This document shows positions 7,645 to 15,428 of a stretch of DNA of 35,296 nucleotides, in pieces. Position 1 is the first letter of the stretch. Each line of letters begins with the position of its first letter. The position numbers and the translations under genes are program-made. Origin of the DNA: Lachnospiraceae bacterium UBA3802 (GTDB lineage: Bacteria; Bacillota; Clostridia; Lachnospirales; Lachnospiraceae); the NCBI GenBank assembly GCA_002369155.1, contig DFEM01000017.1:1-35296 (forward strand), given 5' to 3'. A model generated the notes under the pieces. The model had not been told where the DNA came from. It saw only the letters and a program-made list of their open reading frames with translations, and did not search any database.

Positions 7645-9501
7645 ATGTTAACAGAAGTATTATCTACGTATGGCGAAAATCTTGTTAGGAACAATATCAT
7701 AGATAAAATAGCATTTACAAAAAAGCCCATAGCTATATATTTCGTACTGTCTGAAGAAGGGGAATTATTAGAAAAAATTGAGCCGGAAAAACTTTTATTT
7801 GAATATATTCCTGTTTCATTTTTTGGAAATAGTTTTTCTACCGCTAGAGTATCTGAAAACGACATAGTATTTCCTCTGTTTGAACAGATTAGTACTTTTT
7901 GTAGGCCGGAAAGAAAAGAACTGTATTTCAAAGAAATAAAGAAATTTCGTGAAGAGATAAACGACGAAAAGATAAGTGTAATTAGCAATTTTATCCTGAA
8001 TTACGACTGGGATAAAGATGTTACTAATTGGACTGCAAAGCAAAGCAAATTTGTGTATGTGTATTTAAAAAAACGAGGTGAAACTGTTTCTATTACAGAG
8101 GATTCCGAATTAGTCAAAAAAATAAACAAATGGCTCCTGGACAAAATAACATCGGACTCAGGTGAAGTTGATTTATTGGGACGTGAATTGTCACACGATA
8201 TTAGAAAACATAGTACTATAAAATTAGACGGCCCGATACAACCTAGGCTTATTTCAGAAAAGGCTTATAAAGAAAAATATTATTGGGAAGAGAAAAGGGA
8301 TGGAAAAGTATGTGTTATATCTCCTAAAACAGAATTATATTTTGATTTGGGAATAAAATATTTACAAGATAAGGCATCAACCCAAATACATGGAAGATAT
8401 TATTCATTAAATGATATTAATAGTGATTTTTATGTTCCGTTGTATTTTAATATGTCAAATTTTGCAAGAAGATATGGGTTTGAGGTTGAAGAAAAAAAGG
8501 ATTGGGACGAATTTAAAGAGTGGTTTCTAAATAAAAGCAAAAATGTGAAATTGATGTATGTAGAATTTGATAATTTTAATCAAGGAAGAATAAGCCAATA
8601 TCAAGTTTACAAATATAACGAAATAGAGTCAGAGGAAAAAATACTGAACATTATAAAGTATATAGAAAAAACGACAGTATTTCGTAAGGGAGAAATTGCA
8701 TTTTCCCTTCAAAGAACAATCAAAGAAGTAATTGATCGGAAACATGGATATCAAAGAGGTAATAACGAAGGATTGTATTCCGGCGACGCTAAATCGAATA
8801 TTAATTTTAATCAGGAATATTCAAAATTTATTCGCGCGGTGCTTGAAGGAAATTATGAAAGAATCGCCACAGAATATGTTCTTCCAGATTTGGCTCAAAA
8901 GATAAAGGCTGAAGAAAAAGAAGAGATAAAAAAAGATATTTATTTTATGGCAGCGTTGAATCAAAAAGAATTAAATAATCAAAATATAAGAAATAGTATT
9001 GATTATATGTTTGGAGAATTGCTTGCATCGTTTCATATGTATGAGATGTATTCAAGAAATAAAAACAGCAGAAATTATGATGAACTGACTTATGTACAAA
9101 AAAAGATTACTTCACTAAAGGCAAATCCATATAGGGCATTAATTATATTAGAAGACGTGCGACGAAGATACAGGGATCGTGACAGTAAGAGGCAAGACTA
9201 TTTTGAAAAAAGAATTGTAAGAACGAAAAATGAATTGCTGGCTTTAGGATTAAATAGCAACACAAAATGTCTTACCAATGAAGTTTTTGTAGGATTCGAA
9301 AATGTTTTAAATAATGAGTATCTGAAACATAGGGAGCCGGATGATGTTGTCTATTATTTATCTAAAATAGTAGATAAGAATATAATTCAAGTAGAGCTAT
9401 TATCAGAAGACAAAAAAGAGGATTTTTCGCCAGATTCAAAAATCGGGTACAGGGTGATAATACAAGAATATGTAGAGAAAAAGGAGAATAGTGATGCTTA
9501 A
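7645..9501 (+). CDS. cas8c: Type I-C-like Cas8 (Cas8c/Csd1 family)
   Basis: The 618-aa protein occupies the Cas8c slot between Cas5 and Cas7 and has the size and layout of Csd1. The N-terminal strands read PIAIYFVLSEEGELL (near 29-43), echoing the Csd1 opening. A middle region is rich in aromatic and charged residues. The helical C-terminus contains a YMFGELLASF segment (about 453-462), comparable to the YLLGRLFA-type helix of the family. Similarity is distant, so the class call rests partly on neighbours. In Cascade, Cas8 reads the PAM and contacts target DNA. In canonical I-C the small subunit Cas11 is made from an internal start in cas8; I could not pick out a clear internal ribosome site here. 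GAGGTG precedes the ATG. It overlaps cas7 by 8 bp. Confidence 0.75.
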   Translation: MLTEVLSTYGENLVRNNIIDKIAFTKKPIAIYFVLSEEGELLEKIEPEKLLFEYIPVSFFGNSFSTARVSENDIVFPLFEQISTFCRPERKELYFKEIKKFREEINDEKISVISNFILNYDWDKDVTNWTAKQSKFVYVYLKKRGETVSITEDSELVKKINKWLLDKITSDSGEVDLLGRELSHDIRKHSTIKLDGPIQPRLISEKAYKEKYYWEEKRDGKVCVISPKTELYFDLGIKYLQDKASTQIHGRYYSLNDINSDFYVPLYFNMSNFARRYGFEVEEKKDWDEFKEWFLNKSKNVKLMYVEFDNFNQGRISQYQVYKYNEIESEEKILNIIKYIEKTTVFRKGEIAFSLQRTIKEVIDRKHGYQRGNNEGLYSGDAKSNINFNQEYSKFIRAVLEGNYERIATEYVLPDLAQKIKAEEKEEIKKDIYFMAALNQKELNNQNIRNSIDYMFGELLASFHMYEMYSRNKNSRNYDELTYVQKKITSLKANPYRALIILEDVRRRYRDRDSKRQDYFEKRIVRTKNELLALGLNSNTKCLTNEVFVGFENVLNNEYLKHREPDDVVYYLSKIVDKNIIQVELLSEDKKEDFSPDSKIGYRVIIQEYVEKKENSDA

Positions 9502-10309
9502 ATATAATTACAGATATGTTTTGTTGTTTGATGCAATCAATTGTAATCCTAATGGAGATGCGAGCTTTGGTGAACCTAGAGTAAGAGATATTGATGACAG
9601 GGGATTAATTACAGAATGGTGTATCAAATATAAAATTAGAAAGGTGTTTTTTGAAGAAGGAGAAAAAGTACTTCATTTTCAAAGGGATGAAGATTATACG
9701 GTATTCGGAGAGATTGATGCATATAATAAAACAAATGAGAAAGCCAAAGAGGATGAATTGGATTATATCGATACAAGGCTATTCGGTTCGCTTGATGCTG
9801 CCAGTCGACTTAAGGATTCCAGAGCAATAAAACTTATGGGTGCTTTTTCAATTGATCATGCGATGACAATCGATCCAATTATTATAAAAGAACTGGCGAT
9901 AAACAGGGATTTTAAAGTTGATGTGGATGAAAAAGGAAATAACAAAGGAAGAAAAAATGATAATAAATTCCCAATAGTAGAATATGGATTATATTTAAGT
10001 AAAGGAGGTATAAATAAAAAAAGAGGGACCCAAATGAATGTGTCGGATCAAGATGTGGAATTGCTTTTTGAAGCAATGTTAAGTATGTTTGAAGGAGATT
10101 ATTGTTCAACTCGACCAATGGGTTCAATGAACATAAGGAAACTGATTGTATGGAAAAGTGAAGAAAGCCTTCCATCGCCAACAAAACTTATGGAAAGTAT
10201 TGTTATATCTAAATCTGAAGGAGTGGGAATTCCATCAATGTATTCAGATTATAAGATAACAATAAACAGTGATATACCTTACAAAGAATATGTTATGTTG
10301 AATACATAA
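9494..10309 (+). CDS. cas7c: Type I-C-like Cas7 (Cas7c/Csd2 family)
   Basis: The 271-aa protein is a clear Csd2-type Cas7 backbone subunit. It opens with NYRYVLLFDAINCNPNGD, whose NPNGD motif is a family signature. It continues with VRDIDDRG and CIKYKIRK, then RLFGS, GAFSIDHAMTIDP and, near the C-terminus, STRPMGSMNIRKL. These match the strand-and-thumb order of Cas7c. Multiple copies coat the guide RNA. The ATG at 9494 has AAGGAG at good spacing; the GTG one codon earlier is too close. It is the last gene of the operon, and no cas3, cas4, cas1 or cas2 follows. The array begins 70 bp downstream, so the guide region may be on the same transcript. Confidence 0.9.
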   Translation: MLKYNYRYVLLFDAINCNPNGDASFGEPRVRDIDDRGLITEWCIKYKIRKVFFEEGEKVLHFQRDEDYTVFGEIDAYNKTNEKAKEDELDYIDTRLFGSLDAASRLKDSRAIKLMGAFSIDHAMTIDPIIIKELAINRDFKVDVDEKGNNKGRKNDNKFPIVEYGLYLSKGGINKKRGTQMNVSDQDVELLFEAMLSMFEGDYCSTRPMGSMNIRKLIVWKSEESLPSPTKLMESIVISKSEGVGIPSMYSDYKITINSDIPYKEYVMLNT

Positions 10310-10340
10310 ACTAATAATATGAAATATCAAGAATATTAGT
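10310..10340 (+). repeat. Inverted repeat just after cas7
   Basis: ACTAATA (10310-10316) pairs with TATTAGT (10334-10340). The right arm also forms part of a longer 13-bp inverted repeat: 10329-10341 is the exact reverse complement of 10693-10705. The local hairpin lacks a T-run, so it is not a clear terminator, and read-through into the array is plausible. Confidence 0.4.
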
Positions 10341-10378
10341 CTGGAATATGTCATTTTACATGCCTATTATTGTTTGAG

Positions 10379-10595
10379 GTTTTAGATGTATGTAATAAAG
10401 GCGTACCATTAAAAACGTTTTTGGTTTCCTTCCGCAGTTCTAATATGTAAAATAGCATATCATTATAATTCACAAAGCATCATTTCTTCTTCACAAACCA
10501 GTTTTAGAGGAATGTAAATAGCATATTATTAAAAACAAAGTTCGTAGGCTGCTCTAACTACGCTCAGAAAGCATGTAAAAGCATACCATAAAAAC
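10379..10595 (+). CRISPR. Short degenerate CRISPR-like array (four repeats)
   Basis: Four related units are seen at 10379-10416, 10437-10471, 10501-10536 and 10562-10595. Two start GTTTTAGA and three end in AAAAAC. All share a centre of the type ATGTAAA(A/T)AGCATA. Each centre has ATG and CAT arms around a short loop (ATATG/CATAT in the second), like the small hairpin of CRISPR repeats. Intervening sequences are unique: 10417-10436 (20 nt), 10472-10500 (29 nt) and 10537-10561 (25 nt). A fifth, weak unit sharing GTAATAAAG with the first may lie at 10620-10653. Starts are 58, 64 and 61 bp apart. Repeats differ from each other far more than in an active adapted array and do not look like normal I-C repeats. 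Alternative: subterminal recombinase-binding repeats. Confidence 0.55.
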
Positions 10596-10653
10596 TGCAG
10601 ATAATCCGAAAGATCCAGGATGATAGACTAGGTAATAAAGTAATCTTTTAATC

Positions 10654-10666
10654 CTTAAAGGATTCG
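10654..10666 (+). repeat. Right copy of 13-bp direct repeat (candidate att core)
   Basis: CTTAAAGGATTCG is identical to 52-64 and lies in a palindrome, AATCCTTAAAGGATT (10650-10664). It sits about 60 bp after the last clear array repeat and 96 bp before the FHA-type reading frame. Sequence between 10667 and 10710 is AT-rich with no gene. Confidence 0.5.
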
Positions 10667-10708
10667 TATAATAACAAAAAAATAATTAGAAGGACTAATA
10701 TTCTTATT

Positions 10709-10738
10709 AAAAAGGGGAGCATAAAGCTCCCCTTTATA
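10709..10738. terminator. Strong bidirectional terminator
   Basis: A perfect 10-bp stem AAAGGGGAGC/GCTCCCCTTT (10711-10720 with 10726-10735) encloses a 5-nt loop and has A-rich and T-rich flanks. It closes transcription from the element's operon and array, or is an original chromosomal terminator. It sits only 27 bp before the FHA-type reading frame. Confidence 0.8.
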
Positions 10739-10762
10739 GATTCAAATATAAAAAATTATAAA

Positions 10763-11521
10763 ATGAATAAAAATAAATTTTCTGTCTATTCTGAAAATAT
10801 TTTTAGTTTTTTAAATTTTCGGACTTCAATAATTGCGGAATACCTTCTTGAGCATATAGACAACGGGAATCAAAGTGTCGTCAAAACAACGTATGAGCTT
10901 TACCGAAGAGCAAAGGAAGGCAGCATCGATGCCGAGAATCTTTATGAACTTTTGCAAAGCGAGGAAGAGGAAGAACAAAGCAGGAATGAAAATGAAGTCG
11001 TAAAAGAATCCGCCGATCCGGCAGAAAAAACAAACTTCAAAGAAATCAAAAAAAATAAAACAAAACTTGAGCAGACAATAGACAAACTCTTTTATTTAAT
11101 GAAAAAGAAAAACAATGAAAGAGAAAAAACGCAAGAACCGCTTTTTAATCATGAAGAAATGTTTAATGTAACGGAAGCGAAAGAGGAAAGGTATGCAGTA
11201 GGCGAAACAGTGATACTCAGTCTGCCCGAAGGAAATTCAAGAAGACTTATCAGCAGGGATCAGAACATAGAGGATGCCCGACTTGAAGATTTTCCCTGTG
11301 TTTTGGGTTCAAAATCCGACTGCGTGGATATCCTTTTGCGCGATAAATCCGTATCGCGCATGCATGCTCAGATAGATGAGGCGGAAGGAAAGCTTTACAT
11401 TTATGATCTGAATTCGACCAATGGGACCTATATCAACGGAATCAAGGTGGTTTCGGGGGAGAACGAGATTAAAGAAGGCGATGAAATAAGGCTTGGAAAC
11501 CTTCGTTTTGTACTCGCATAA
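10763..11521 (+). CDS. DUF6382-FHA domain protein, apparently 5'-truncated
   Basis: The C-terminal 90 residues form an FHA phosphothreonine-binding domain (SRMHAQI, YDLNSTNGTYING, GDEIRLGNLRF). The middle is a charged linker. The first 65 residues resemble only the end of a DUF6382 domain (the IIAEYLLEHID and YELYRRAKEGS helices), which in Lachnospiraceae FHA proteins is normally about 170 residues long. The ATG at 10763 has no ribosome site and follows a strong terminator by 27 bp. The same frame is open upstream without a stop to 10652, that is, to the right 13-bp repeat. The 5' part is therefore missing, probably through the insertion or a later deletion, and the gene may be dead. Intact relatives are often tied to Tad/Flp pilus loci. 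Confidence 0.75.
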   Translation: MNKNKFSVYSENIFSFLNFRTSIIAEYLLEHIDNGNQSVVKTTYELYRRAKEGSIDAENLYELLQSEEEEEQSRNENEVVKESADPAEKTNFKEIKKNKTKLEQTIDKLFYLMKKKNNEREKTQEPLFNHEEMFNVTEAKEERYAVGETVILSLPEGNSRRLISRDQNIEDARLEDFPCVLGSKSDCVDILLRDKSVSRMHAQIDEAEGKLYIYDLNSTNGTYINGIKVVSGENEIKEGDEIRLGNLRFVLA

Positions 11522-11630
11522 CTAAAGGAAATAGACTTGCGTATGAATTGGCACGATATTATAATTGACCTTGGGAGCATTTTATATGAAGTTTTGCTTC
11601 ATAAATGTATAAAGAAAAGGTGCTATTAGG

Positions 11631-12626
11631 GTGAATATTAATATTTATTACGGCGGCCGGGGGCTTATAGGGGACCCGACGCAATATGTCATAAAGAAAA
11701 TGTGTGAAGTTCTTGAAGAACTTAACGTAAACGTAAAAAGATATGATTTATACGAAATCAAGAATGCGATTACGACTCTTCCGAGAACTTTAAAGGAAGC
11801 TGACGGTGTTATTCTTGCCACGACGGTTGAGTGGTACGGAATAGGCGGATATATGCAGCAGTTTCTCGATGCCTGCTGGCTTTACGGAGACAAGGATGTT
11901 ATTTCAAAGATTTACATGTGTCCGGTTTGCATGTCCACTACTTACGGCGAACGTGAAGGCAAGATGAACATGACCACCGCATGGGAAATTCTCGGCGGCA
12001 AGCCGATAAGCGGTATTTGCGGATACATTCCCGATATTGCTTCTCTCGAATATAAGGAAGAATATGACCGTATAATTGAGAAAAAGGCCGAAAACATGTA
12101 CAGAAGCATTTCTCAAAAGCTCGCATCCTTCCCTTCGAGCAATCAGGCGGTTAAGCAAAAGGTATCCGTTACTCAGAATGTTGACCTTACTCCGCAGGAG
12201 ACCGAACAGCTTTCCATGTATGCGGCAGATGAGGAATATGTGGCAAGACAGAAGGAAGATATCAAGGAACTTACGGGTATTTTTCATAACAAGCTTGAGA
12301 ATCAGGAAGTCGACGACGAGGAGAAATACATCGATGATTTCAAGAAAAAGTTTACTCCTCAGGCAGGTGTTAATGCCATCTATCGACTTAAGATAAAGAA
12401 TTTCAAAAAGGATTTGATTATAAAAGTTGCCAATGCGAAGCTTGAAGTATTTTACGGGCAGAGCGAATACAGCGATGTAAAGCTTGAGTTAAATTCTGAG
12501 ATTCTCGATCAGATTATCGCAGGCGAAAATACATTCCAGAGAATGTTTATGAGCGGAAAAATGACATCAAAAGGAGATTTCAATTTATTGAGAGCCCTTG
12601 ACAATCTTTTCCCGTTTTCGGTATAA
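11631..12626 (+). CDS. NADPH-dependent FMN reductase-like domain fused to SCP2 domain
   Basis: The 331-aa protein opens with a flavodoxin-like fold: the strand INIYYGGRG, then DGVILATTVEWYGIGGYMQQFLDAC, typical of the NADPH-dependent FMN reductase family. After a linker (about 170-240) the C-terminal 100 residues resemble an SCP2 sterol-carrier domain (YRLKIKNFKKDLIIKVANAKLEVFYG, ending ALDNLFPF). A GTG start follows AAAGGTG at normal spacing. A weak hairpin, ATGAAG/CTTCAT, lies in the 109-bp upstream gap. Substrate is unknown. A flavin reductase that holds or presents a hydrophobic ligand is a reasonable guess. Confidence 0.75.
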   Translation: MNINIYYGGRGLIGDPTQYVIKKMCEVLEELNVNVKRYDLYEIKNAITTLPRTLKEADGVILATTVEWYGIGGYMQQFLDACWLYGDKDVISKIYMCPVCMSTTYGEREGKMNMTTAWEILGGKPISGICGYIPDIASLEYKEEYDRIIEKKAENMYRSISQKLASFPSSNQAVKQKVSVTQNVDLTPQETEQLSMYAADEEYVARQKEDIKELTGIFHNKLENQEVDDEEKYIDDFKKKFTPQAGVNAIYRLKIKNFKKDLIIKVANAKLEVFYGQSEYSDVKLELNSEILDQIIAGENTFQRMFMSGKMTSKGDFNLLRALDNLFPFSV

Positions 12627-12666
12627 CACATACAATACAAATACTTTTTAAAGGAGATCGGAAAAG

Positions 12667-13074
12667 ATGAAAGACGATTGCATTTTCTGCAAACTTGCAA
12701 ACGGAGTAATTCCCACAAATTCAATATATGAAGATGATGATTTTAATGTGATTCTGGATTTGGGTCCCGCAACCAAAGGACATGCGTTGATCCTCCCCAA
12801 AGAGCATTATGCAAATATTTATGAAATTCCCGAAGAGACTGCAGGCAAAGTCATGATTCTTGCAAAGAGACTTGCAATCAAAATGACAGACAGACTCGGG
12901 GCTGACGGCTTCAATCTGGTTCAGAACAACAATGAATGTGCCGGCCAGACAGTTTTTCATTTTCATTTCCACCTTATTCCCAGATATGAAAATGACGGCC
13001 AGAATCTTTTATGGAATCCCACTTCTCCTTCGGCAGAAGAACTCGCCGAAATAAAGGATATCCTTACAAAATAG
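12667..13074 (+). CDS. HIT family nucleotide hydrolase/transferase
   Basis: This 135-aa histidine-triad protein contains the active-site string HFHFHLIPR, with H98, H100 and H102. An N-terminal CIFC (C5, C8) often binds zinc in this family. Length is normal for bacterial Hint-like purine nucleoside phosphoramidases. AAAGGAG precedes the ATG. It lies 40 bp behind the FMN reductase gene and 27 bp before a membrane-protein gene, likely in the same operon. The cellular substrate is not evident. Confidence 0.92.
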   Translation: MKDDCIFCKLANGVIPTNSIYEDDDFNVILDLGPATKGHALILPKEHYANIYEIPEETAGKVMILAKRLAIKMTDRLGADGFNLVQNNNECAGQTVFHFHFHLIPRYENDGQNLLWNPTSPSAEELAEIKDILTK

Positions 13075-13101
13075 TTTATCAATCCTTAAGCGGAGACCGA
13101 T

Positions 13102-14022
13102 ATGGAAGACAATAAAGAGAATGTAACGGAAAATCAGTCCGTCGAAGATAAGATTAACGGGCTTCGAAAAAATTATCTTAAAGCGGATATAATATGGAAA
13201 CTCGTATCCACGGTGGTGTTTATCATCGCGGGTGTTTATGTTGTACTTGTTTTTAAGAGAGTCATCAATTTCAATTTTCTTACGAACTCACTTATAGTAC
13301 TTGCACTGCTTATAGTCATTTTCTTATGCGTATACCTTCTTCCGCATTTTTTGAAAATGAACTCAAAGCACAAGGAATACATGACCAAGTACAAAGAGGC
13401 ATTTTTAAAACCCACTTTGGAAGAAGCTTTTTCCAAGGGCGAATACAATGATTTCGAAAAGATTTCAACCAGGGATCTGACGAGAAATTCAATGCTAAAA
13501 AAAGCCAAAAGTGCGGTAGCAAACGACTGCATCAGAGGCACATATAAAAAGATTCCTTTTCTTCGTTACGATCTTGCTTTAAGATACGGAAAGAAAAAAG
13601 CAGGCTCGGACTGCGTTATGATTGTTTCTCAGGTAGACACTCATTTAAAATCGGAAGTTCAGATAATCGGCAAAGACTTTAAAATCGGCGGAATGGAATA
13701 CGAACAGCCCGAGACATATTGCAAGATATTAAGTTCCCATGAGAAGTTCGATTCGAAATTCTCGGTATATGCCAAGGAACAGGATGACGGACAGAAATTC
13801 TTAAAGGAATCTCTTGCAGCGAAAATAGTCAAATTCAAGGCCGGAGGTCCCATAGCTTTATTCTTTGACAAGGATGAAGTCAGCATCATCATAAGAAGAA
13901 GCAAAGATGCAATGGAAGCTCCCGTTTACAAAAAAATTAAAAAGTCCCAAGCCGTAAAGGAAGCCAACGAGGAAGTTAAAATCATCAAAGAATGGATTGA
14001 TATTCTTGAAGACTGCATGTAA
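13102..14022 (+). CDS. DUF3137-like membrane protein
   Basis: The 306-aa protein has two transmembrane segments (about 32-52 and 60-84), leaving most of the chain on one side of the membrane. The soluble part has the DUF3137 pattern: a DFEKISTRD segment, IRGTYKKIPFLRYDLAL, then a KFDSKFSVYAKEQDDGQKFL region followed by a strand-rich end. Function of the family is unknown. It follows the HIT gene closely and is closed by a terminator at 14102-14131. Confidence 0.7.
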   Translation: MEDNKENVTENQSVEDKINGLRKNYLKADIIWKLVSTVVFIIAGVYVVLVFKRVINFNFLTNSLIVLALLIVIFLCVYLLPHFLKMNSKHKEYMTKYKEAFLKPTLEEAFSKGEYNDFEKISTRDLTRNSMLKKAKSAVANDCIRGTYKKIPFLRYDLALRYGKKKAGSDCVMIVSQVDTHLKSEVQIIGKDFKIGGMEYEQPETYCKILSSHEKFDSKFSVYAKEQDDGQKFLKESLAAKIVKFKAGGPIALFFDKDEVSIIIRRSKDAMEAPVYKKIKKSQAVKEANEEVKIIKEWIDILEDCM

Positions 14023-14101
14023 TCGAAGAGAGATTAAGCGTATCATGCAATGGAGTTTCGAAATGAGTTTTCGAAATTAGAAATAAAAGAATGAGTAAAA
14101 T

Positions 14102-14131
14102 AAAAAACACGATATCAAAATCGTGTTTTTT
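14102..14131. terminator. Bidirectional terminator between convergent genes
   Basis: AAAAACACGAT and ATCGTGTTTTT pair around a short loop, with A- and T-runs on both sides. It serves the DUF3137-like gene on the plus strand and murG on the minus strand. Confidence 0.9.
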
Positions 14132-14152
14132 ATGTATAAGTTTATATAATTT

Positions 14153-15226
14153 CTACGGACGGTTTATTACCGCATCTTCAATCAAAGAGATGATTTTGTC
14201 GATGGCGTTTATCTGAGAACTGTTTTCCATGGCTTCTATGTATTTTTCCTTGTTCTCATCAAGCTCTTTAACCTTGGCAACCAAAGTTATTTCATCCAGA
14301 TCCTCTTCCTGAAGAACGAGCGAGTAGCCCTGTGCTTCGAATGAATTGGCATTAAGAATCTGGTCACCTCTGCTGGCTGCTTTGGAAAGCGGAATCAAAA
14401 GGTTGGGCTTTCTTAATGAGAGCAGTTCGCAAATGGCATTGGCTCCGGCACGCGATATTACCAGATCGCTCATTGCCATGACATCCTTTAATTCGCTCTT
14501 TAAATATTCAAACTGCTTATATCCTTCTGTAGTAAGCAAAAGATTGTCGATTCTTCCGTTTCCGCAAAGATGAACAACCTGATAATCCTTAAGAAGTTCG
14601 GGAAGTGCTTTTCTTACGGCCTTGTTGATGGCAACCGAACCTGTACTTCCTCCGATTACCATGATGACGGGCTTTTCTTTGTTAAAGCCGCACATTTCTC
14701 TTGCAGCATCGGCATTTCCTTCGAAAAGTTCAGCTCGAACGGGTGAACCGGTAAGCTCGGCTTTGTTTTCGGGAAGTTTGGAAACCGTCTCGGGGAAGTT
14801 GCAGCATACTTTTAATGCCTTGGGTATGCATAATTTGTTTGCAAGACCGGGAGTCAGGTCGGATTCGTGAATGATGCAGGGAATTTTCAGACTCGCTGCG
14901 GCTCTGACAACAGGTACGGCCACATAACCGCCTTTTGAAAATACCACATCGGGTTTGATTTCCTTTAAATACTTTTTGGCCTCAAAGAATCCTTTTATTA
15001 CCTTGAAAGGATCGGTAAGGTTTTTGGGATCGAGGTATCTTCTTAATTTTCCGACGGGAACTCCGTAGTAAGGAATGTCAAAATCGGCAATTAACTTCTT
15101 TTCGATGCCGTCCACGGAACCCATATATGTTATTTCATACCCGAGCTCTTTGAGTTTGGGCAAAAGTGCGAGATTGGGAGTAACATGACCGGCAGTACCG
15201 CCGCCGGTAAGAACGATTTTTTTCAT
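14153..15226 (-). CDS. murG: MurG, lipid II-forming GlcNAc transferase
   Basis: This 357-aa GT28-family enzyme transfers N-acetylglucosamine from UDP-GlcNAc to lipid I at the cytoplasmic face of the membrane, making lipid II for peptidoglycan. Visible motifs are the N-terminal GGGTAGHVTP, FSKGGYVAVP, HESDLTPGLANK, the UDP-binding MVIGGSTGS region and the SRAGANAICELL segment with GDQILNA nearby. Length is normal. The ATG has AGAGG upstream on the minus strand. It stands alone rather than in a mur-fts cluster. Confidence 0.96.
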   Translation of the reverse strand: MKKIVLTGGGTAGHVTPNLALLPKLKELGYEITYMGSVDGIEKKLIADFDIPYYGVPVGKLRRYLDPKNLTDPFKVIKGFFEAKKYLKEIKPDVVFSKGGYVAVPVVRAAASLKIPCIIHESDLTPGLANKLCIPKALKVCCNFPETVSKLPENKAELTGSPVRAELFEGNADAAREMCGFNKEKPVIMVIGGSTGSVAINKAVRKALPELLKDYQVVHLCGNGRIDNLLLTTEGYKQFEYLKSELKDVMAMSDLVISRAGANAICELLSLRKPNLLIPLSKAASRGDQILNANSFEAQGYSLVLQEEDLDEITLVAKVKELDENKEKYIEAMENSSQINAIDKIISLIEDAVINRP

Positions 15227-15262
15227 ATATAAAACCTCTTATGTTGTTCTTTTCAAAATGCT

Positions 15263-15291
15263 ATTATAGCAAAAAGATTTAAGCATTTCCA
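15263..15291 (-). promoter_or_regulatory. murG promoter
   Basis: On the minus strand a perfect -10 TATAAT (15263-15268) lies 17 bp from a fair -35 TGGAAA (15286-15291). The -10 is about 36 bp before the murG start. Confidence 0.6.
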
Positions 15292-15337
15292 TAAATATAA
15301 GAAGAAAGAACGAAATTGCAAAAAAGACGGGGCATAC

Positions 15338-15366
15338 TTGAAATAAGAGGGGGTATAAAGTATAAT
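15338..15366 (+). promoter_or_regulatory. pgi promoter
   Basis: -35 TTGAAA (15338-15343), 17-bp spacer and perfect -10 TATAAT (15361-15366), about 62 bp before the pgi start. Confidence 0.8.
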
Positions 15367-15428
15367 CCATATTGTTAAAAATATAGCAGACTTAAATTTT
15401 CATAAATCGAATAAAAACGGAGGAATTA

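Larger units (their letters stand above)
52..10666. mobile_element. Putative tyrosine-recombinase transposon carrying a nuclease-free type I-C Cascade
   Basis: This roughly 10.6-kb AT-rich block lies between two copies of a 13-bp sequence (52-64 and 10654-10666). It holds an XRE-HNH regulator, two tyrosine recombinases, one large diverged recombinase-like protein, a TnpC-like coiled-coil protein, Cas5, Cas8, Cas7 and a mini-array. All genes from 1058 to 10309 run in one direction with overlaps or gaps under 20 bp, so the recombinase and Cas genes belong to one transcription unit. Tn554-type transposons use the comparable TnpA-TnpB-TnpC set and move without Tn7 proteins. Absence of Cas3, Cas1, Cas2 and Cas4 is what guide-only Cascades in CRISPR-associated transposons show. 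The exact ends are inferred: the 13-bp repeat is seen, but its role as attachment core is not proven. Confidence 0.65.

Noticed and set aside
7154..7988. Two minus-strand frames of 131-155 aa across cas5 and cas8
   Set aside because: Antisense shadows in AT-rich coding sequence, rich in Phe/Ile/Ser with no start signals.
10417..10436. First spacer shares 11 nt (reverse strand) with 11378-11388 in the FHA gene and 9 nt with the left end near 67-75
   Set aside because: Such short matches are expected by chance in 35 kb, especially in AT-rich DNA, and mismatches begin right after the seed.
10537..10561. Third array spacer contains GTTAGAGCAGCCTACGAA on the reverse strand, which recalls tRNA D-arm and tRNA-Arg anticodon-loop words
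   Set aside because: The distance between TAGAGC and CTACGAA is too short for a tRNA, so it cannot be one continuous match; a tRNA-homing guide is not supported without a search.
12076..12396. 106-aa arginine-rich plus-strand frame
   Set aside because: Out-of-frame reading inside the FMN reductase-SCP2 gene.
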